Of a stretch of DNA of 64,000 bases, positions 60,892-64,000 are shown in pieces (positions within the stretch are counted from its first letter, which is position 1; each line of letters starts with the position of its first letter). Origin of the DNA: Clostridium mobile (GTDB lineage: Bacteria; Bacillota; Clostridia; Clostridiales; Clostridiaceae); the NCBI RefSeq assembly GCF_018918285.1, contig NZ_JAHLQF010000002.1, forward strand, positions 310,001 to 374,000. Direction: 5' to 3'. Below the pieces are notes generated by a model, which was given only the letters and a program-made list of their open reading frames with translations, was not told the DNA's origin and searched no databases. A program made the translations under genes and the position numbers.

Positions 60892-61368
60892 ATGGATGAG
60901 AATATGAAAAAACATTTGGAGTTTTTGAAAGAACAACAAAAGCAGAAAGAACGTGAGAAACGCATCGCCTTTGAGAAAGAGCGCTTGTTCTCTGAGAACA
61001 TTAACTTTATACAACACTATAGGTTTGCCAGTAATATGGAAGCAGAGAAAATCAACGCATTTCTTGACGGACTTCCAGCCATTACACCTACAAGACCGGA
61101 CTTTTCTAAAATGGCGATTGAACAACGGTTTCAAAATATAGAAGAATTATTGCTATATGAAAATAAGGACATTTGGATATGTTGTCTTTGTGGTTCCAGC
61201 GAGCTTATCGATTTGTATTCTTATGGCAGTGTGAGAAGTTTCATAAATGATTTTGAAAATTGGTGTTACATCAGCGCTTATCTGGTACTCTTGTTTGATA
61301 ACTTGAGTGACTTTATTTTTGTTGATGACAATGGGAATATCATCAAATCAAAGAGCATCGAAAAATGA
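60892..61368 (+). CDS. Putative immunity protein with basic coiled-coil start
   Basis: 158 residues from ATG 60892. The first ~45 residues are a charged helix (LKEQQKQKEREKRIAFEKERL). A following globular part has IWICCLCGSSELIDLYSYGSVRSF. The stop TGA is the first codon of the next repeat. Family unknown. Confidence 0.5.
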   Translation: MDENMKKHLEFLKEQQKQKEREKRIAFEKERLFSENINFIQHYRFASNMEAEKINAFLDGLPAITPTRPDFSKMAIEQRFQNIEELLLYENKDIWICCLCGSSELIDLYSYGSVRSFINDFENWCYISAYLVLLFDNLSDFIFVDDNGNIIKSKSIEK

Positions 61369-61418
61369 GCATTCGCTTCTGTAGGCGAATTAAAACAAAG
61401 CTATAGGAAATTTATATT
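61366..61418 (+). repeat. Array repeat A14
   Basis: Contains the stop codon of the gene before. Stem 1 ATTCGC / GCGAAT perfect, stem 2 CTGTAG / CTATAG (one G-T). Confidence 0.88.
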
Positions 61419-61433
61419 TTTAGGTGTTAATTT

Positions 61434-61823
61434 ATGGGTAATTATAATGATTTTTTAATGGATAAAGAGCGCGAATTGACAAGCATAAATCCTATTGACA
61501 TAAGTGGTAATTATATTGAGAAAATTATTCGTGAATATTTGATTTATAGTTGTTCAAATACAATAGGAGCAACATTTGAAAAATTCTTTTTAGAGCGATT
61601 GTTCGATGAAAAACTTTTGGTCACTCTTTTTCAAATATTACTTGATGAGAGTGAAAATTATTCCAATGATGCCAGATATGGTGCCGCATTTTTTATTTCA
61701 AAATTCGATGAGAGGATACTGAAAAAATATAAGGACAAATTAATTTATGTGCAAAATTATGATATATATAGTTTAAGACCATTTGCCAAAGAAGACCTTC
61801 CTCATTGGTTGAATTTTGAGTGA
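61434..61823 (+). CDS. Small HEAT-like putative immunity protein
   Basis: 129 residues. FLERLFDEKLLVTLFQILLDESENYSNDARYGAAFFISKFDERIL is one helical-repeat pair, as in short HEAT-like immunity proteins. ATG 61434; only a weak GGTG ribosome site, 16 bases after the repeat. Acidic and soluble. Confidence 0.5.
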   Translation: MGNYNDFLMDKERELTSINPIDISGNYIEKIIREYLIYSCSNTIGATFEKFFLERLFDEKLLVTLFQILLDESENYSNDARYGAAFFISKFDERILKKYKDKLIYVQNYDIYSLRPFAKEDLPHWLNFE

Positions 61824-61828
61824 GAAAA

Positions 61829-61879
61829 TGAGCATTCGCTCCTGTATGCAATACAAAGATACAGGAAATTTATATAATA
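61829..61879 (+). repeat. Array repeat A15 with compensating change
   Basis: Stem 2 reads CCTGTAT / ATACAGG: the G-C pair of other copies is a T-A pair here. Stem 1 ATTCGC / GCAAT has lost one base; linker shortened to ACAAAG. Confidence 0.85.
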
Positions 61880-61888
61880 GGAGTAAGT

Positions 61889-62263
61889 ATGATACAAATT
61901 GAAAGAGGAAAAGAAAAAGAAGCATTTATTGTTTTTGCCAATATGGCGGTTGCAAAATTAGCCCACAGAGAATACTCTTCGTTTTTAGCATTATTTGATA
62001 GCAGTCGCTTATCTGAAACAGATTTGATTTTAGCCCTCAAATATTTAGATGATTCTCGGCCAATACTTAAAATTGATGACCCAATAAAATGTAAATGTGA
62101 GAATCGACGAATCGATATAATACCCTATAAAAGTGGACGGGGATATGCTATGGACTATGACTTAACAACAAATGGAGAGATAAATGATTTGACTATTCAA
62201 TTTGAGTTTTTGGTAGAAGCAGAGGGATATTCTGTTTCCCTTGAAGATTTACATACTTTATAG
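61889..62263 (+). CDS. Putative immunity protein, unrecognised family
   Basis: 124 residues (KEAFIVFANMAVAKLAHREYSSFLALFD; GRGYAMDYDLTTNGEINDLTIQFEFLVEAEGYSVSLEDLHTL). The closing YDLTTNGE-x-NDLT segment is a recurring pattern in bacterial proteins of unknown function near toxins. AGGAG site. Confidence 0.55.
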   Translation: MIQIERGKEKEAFIVFANMAVAKLAHREYSSFLALFDSSRLSETDLILALKYLDDSRPILKIDDPIKCKCENRRIDIIPYKSGRGYAMDYDLTTNGEINDLTIQFEFLVEAEGYSVSLEDLHTL

Positions 62264-62275
62264 ATCGCTCTTAAG
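62262..62275. repeat. 14-bp inverted repeat, left copy
   Basis: AGATCGCTCTTAAG, the exact reverse complement of CTTAAGAGCGATCT at 63667-63680. The pair brackets about 1.4 kb with three genes and two A repeats. Confidence 0.6.
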
Positions 62276-62279
62276 ATTA

Positions 62280-62334
62280 TGAGCATTCGCTTCTGTAGGT
62301 GAGTTGAAACAACGCTACAGGAAATTTATATTTA
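62280..62334 (+). repeat. Array repeat A16
   Basis: Stem 1 ATTCGC / GTGAGT kept by two G-T pairs, stem 2 CTGTAG / CTACAG perfect, linker TGAAACAACG. Confidence 0.85.
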
Positions 62335-62395
62335 GCGTGGTACGTAATATGGTAATAAGACGAACAGTGAAAATCGAAATTTGGAGATGATATGT

Positions 62396-62839
62396 ATGAA
62401 AAAAAATCAATTTTGGAAAATAATTAAAATGTTGGATTGGAGCAACGAGGGAGATGATGATAAGGTTTTAGCACCTGTTATTCAGTATTTATCAGAGCAA
62501 TCTGATGAAGAAATCTTTGATTTTGAAAATATTATGTCAAAGCTATTATATGATATTGATAGTAAGAAAATAGCCATGCAATTATATGGAACATTAGAGC
62601 TTTTTTCCAATGATTTATTCCTTTATCAGCGGTGTGTTGCAATCGTAAATGGGCAAGGTTATTATAGTTCTATTTTATATGGAGGAAGAACATTAGACCC
62701 AGATTTAGAGTTTGAATCAATATTATATGTACCAATCAAAGCATGGGCTAAAAAGCATCAACAGGATACATCCAACTACCCACATATTGCAGAGCCAAGT
62801 TATGAATCATGTAGTAATGAAGAGCTTTGGAAAAATTAA
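62396..62839 (+). CDS. DUF4240 family protein
   Basis: 147 residues. KNQFWKIIKMLDWSNEGDDDKVLAPVIQYL, then FDFENIMSKLLYDIDSKKIA and SNDLFLYQRCVAIVNGQGYY is the DUF4240 pattern. ATG 62396 behind TTGGAG. DUF4240 proteins occur in immunity clusters; the function is unknown. Confidence 0.8.
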   Translation: MKKNQFWKIIKMLDWSNEGDDDKVLAPVIQYLSEQSDEEIFDFENIMSKLLYDIDSKKIAMQLYGTLELFSNDLFLYQRCVAIVNGQGYYSSILYGGRTLDPDLEFESILYVPIKAWAKKHQQDTSNYPHIAEPSYESCSNEELWKN

Positions 62840-62929
62840 ATTCGTAATCATGCACAACATAAAGAGGAATAATATATTCCAGCATGTCGGGTTTTTCAAT
62901 ATTCCCAAAGACCAAAGGAGGGGAAGCCA

Positions 62930-63217
62930 ATGCTTGACTTATCAAAAAGCAAAATTGTGAAACGAGGAATTTGCTTATATGATAATATCAAAGAATATGA
63001 AGTTATTATTATAGAAAGCAATATTCGATATGGTTCAGGAGATTATGATGACCCTCCAGAAATAGCGGAGGATGTAGAATGTCTTTGTTATTACACATGG
63101 TTTGATAGCCCGATCCAAAGAGGTGAGTTTTGCACTGGAGGCGGTGCTTTTATGTCAATAGGCGAGGCCATGAATGATGTTGAGAAAGAAAGTTACTTTG
63201 CTTACTGGACTGCTTAG
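62930..63217 (+). CDS. Small putative immunity protein
   Basis: 95 residues (KIVKRGICLYDNIKEYEVIIIESNIRYGSGDYDDPPEIAEDVECLCYYTWFDSP; GGGAFMSIGEAMNDVE). Acidic, beta-rich. AAGGAGG site. Not named; the pattern of a Gly-Gly-Gly turn after a Cys is distinctive. Confidence 0.55.
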   Translation: MLDLSKSKIVKRGICLYDNIKEYEVIIIESNIRYGSGDYDDPPEIAEDVECLCYYTWFDSPIQRGEFCTGGGAFMSIGEAMNDVEKESYFAYWTA

Positions 63218-63241
63218 ATTAACATTATATCAATAAGATTA

Positions 63242-63295
63242 TGAGCATTCGCTTTTGTAGGTGGATCAGAGCAAAGCTGCAGGAAATTTTATATT
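63242..63295 (+). repeat. Array repeat A17
   Basis: Stem 1 ATTCGC / GTGGAT by two wobble pairs, stem 2 TTTGTAG / CTGCAGG by wobble pairs, linker CAGAGCAAAG. Confidence 0.82.
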
Positions 63296-63341
63296 ATATG
63301 TGGATTTAGGGGATAAGCCACAGTAGGAGGGAGGGATTACT

Positions 63342-63656
63342 ATTTCAGATTCTCTATTTTTGGATACCGTATTCTTTATTCTTAAGATTGAGGAAGTGTT
63401 TACTGTAAAGGGTAAAGAAAGTATTATAGCGGTTGGTAAGGTTCAATGCGGAACAATTCATGATAAATCGACTGTTTTGATTGCAGATGGAACAGGAAAA
63501 GTTTTGCAGGAAACCACAATAATTGATTTGGATTGGTTTGACCGTAGGAGATGCGGTGAACATGTTATGGCGGATAAGGGAATGCGCATTGCAATAATTT
63601 TTCCTGAGAAAGATAAGGATTATCTCCAAAAAGGACACAATATAATTATCCGTTAA
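63342..63656 (+). CDS. EF-Tu domain 2-like small protein, possible ATT start
   Basis: ~104 residues. LFLDTVFFILKIEEVFTVKGKESIIAVGKVQCGTIHDKSTVLIADG resembles the beta-barrel second domain of EF-Tu (F-x2-VEDVF-x2-xG-RG-x-VV-x-GRV), found alone in predicted immunity proteins. Behind AGGAGGGAGGG the only in-frame starts at proper distance are ATT codons (63336, 63342); the TTG at 63360 is about 25 bases away. A non-canonical ATT start, or a weak TTG start, must be used. Confidence 0.6.
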   Translation: MSDSLFLDTVFFILKIEEVFTVKGKESIIAVGKVQCGTIHDKSTVLIADGTGKVLQETTIIDLDWFDRRRCGEHVMADKGMRIAIIFPEKDKDYLQKGHNIIIR

Positions 63657-63666
63657 TTTTGTTCGC

Positions 63667-63680
63667 CTTAAGAGCGATCT
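63667..63680. repeat. 14-bp inverted repeat, right copy
   Basis: CTTAAGAGCGATCT, partner of 62262-62275. Confidence 0.6.
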
Positions 63681-63705
63681 AGCATTTAGTGAAGGGGAAA
63701 CCATT

Positions 63706-64000
63706 ATGGATATTAGAAATGAAATAAAGAATATCGACTGGAGTCAATATGAAACTGCTTACGGAAATGCTAATCAGGACATTCCGGAATATTTGGACCA
63801 ATCAAAATATATTCCTAAAGTTTCGAGCTTGTTGTTAGATTTATTTTCAGAAGATAAAGAATGTGCCATGAGAGCAACACATTACTTATGGTGTGGTTTA
63901 TGCCATCAGCATGCGTTTGTATCTTCTGCTGCGCTTCCAACCTATGATTTTCTTATTTATGGTCTAAAGAATTTGGATGACAATTTGAAGATTGAAATAT
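63706..64000 (+). CDS. Putative HEAT-like immunity protein, runs off the window
   Basis: At least 98 codons are readable (RNEIKNIDWSQYETAYGNANQDIPEYL; VSSLLLDLFSEDKECAMRATHYLWCGLCHQHAFVSSAALPTYDFLI), still open at the end. This is the usual form of the helical proteins with an N-terminal D-W-S/T and a HEAT unit found in immunity arrays. ATG 63706 behind GAAGGGG. The array therefore continues beyond the window. Confidence 0.6.
   Translation, partial: MDIRNEIKNIDWSQYETAYGNANQDIPEYLDQSKYIPKVSSLLLDLFSEDKECAMRATHYLWCGLCHQHAFVSSAALPTYDFLIYGLKNLDDNLKIEI

Noticed and set aside
60733-61134. Minus-strand 133-codon frame
   Set aside because: Antisense across two array genes and a repeat, Phe/Leu-rich by base composition only, no ribosome site.
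43876-63295. CRISPR-like array of repeats
   Set aside because: The repeats are 300-2000 bases apart, vary in sequence and are separated by protein genes; no cas genes are present.
43876-64000. Classical integron with attC sites
   Set aside because: No integrase gene and no paired RYYYAAC/GTTRRRY cores are seen; the repeat's interleaved arms differ from the simple palindrome of attC. Only the cassette logic is alike.

Overview
The window looks like chromosomal DNA of a low-GC Gram-positive anaerobe, most likely Clostridium sensu stricto. The support is the very AT-rich base use, strong AGGAGG ribosome sites, TTG/GTG starts, U-tailed terminators, and clostridial families such as butanol-type iron alcohol dehydrogenase, CtfAB-type CoA transferase, HelD and DUF1659/DUF2922. 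No rRNA or tRNA gene, CRISPR array, integrase or intact transposase gene was seen. The species is not resolved.

Layout. (1) 1-3.9 kb: a phage-like module with a Cro/CI-type HTH tail, a replication organizer, a DnaC-like loader, a small sigma factor, YvrJ, DUF1659, DUF2922 and an N-acetylmuramoyl-L-alanine amidase, but no structural phage genes. (2) 3.9-9.7 kb: a string of unrelated accessory genes (GNAT, FakA-like fragment, DUF89, broken hexapeptide acetyltransferase, alpha/beta hydrolase, HD hydrolase, Imm26-like). They are separated by repeated modules that contain an rRNA-type boxA sequence, a promoter and a shared terminator. One 138-bp module is present twice without a mismatch. (3) 10-23.7 kb: mixed small genes, HEAT and TPR proteins, an alcohol dehydrogenase, a MerR regulator divergent from a Qnr/McbG-like pentapeptide protein, an HxlR regulator divergent from flavodoxin-type and aldo/keto reductases, and ctfAB. 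(4) 23.9-30.6 kb: a probable drug-response island. A leader peptide with an attenuator stands before an MBL-fold hydrolase, followed by a two-headed MerR-like regulator, a UvrA-like double ATPase and HelD. (5) 30.6-43.3 kb: a KAS III-like protein lacking its usual His and Asn, a chemotaxis receptor, an AraC-regulated and probably Fur-regulated ferric-siderophore uptake operon with an MFS transporter, VanZ, and a TetR-regulated membrane protein. Two inverted copies of an IS605/IStron-like noncoding end bracket most of this part.

(6) 43.9-64 kb is the most unusual region. About 38 short genes, most of the kind found as immunity proteins of polymorphic toxins (SUKH/SMI1, Imm1-like, DUF1851-like, DUF4240-like, TPR, LRR, ankyrin, HEAT, EF-Tu-domain-like), are all on the + strand with no toxin gene beside them. 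From 43.9 kb on, single genes or groups of two or three are separated by about 15 full and four or more partial copies of a ~52-nt repeat. The repeat has two interleaved inverted repeats, so it can fold as an H-type pseudoknot. Several copies carry compensating base changes, and in six cases the first three bases of the repeat are the stop codon of the gene before it. A second repeat type separates the genes at 45.4-49.5 kb, and its right half also precedes unrelated genes at 4.9, 8.2, 16.5 and 21.4 kb. Duplicated gene tails, an internally deleted paralogue and foreign-looking genes indicate frequent recombination. The best reading is an integron-like but integrase-less immunity-gene cassette array. 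Whether the repeat is a recombination site, a regulatory RNA, or both cannot be decided from the sequence alone.
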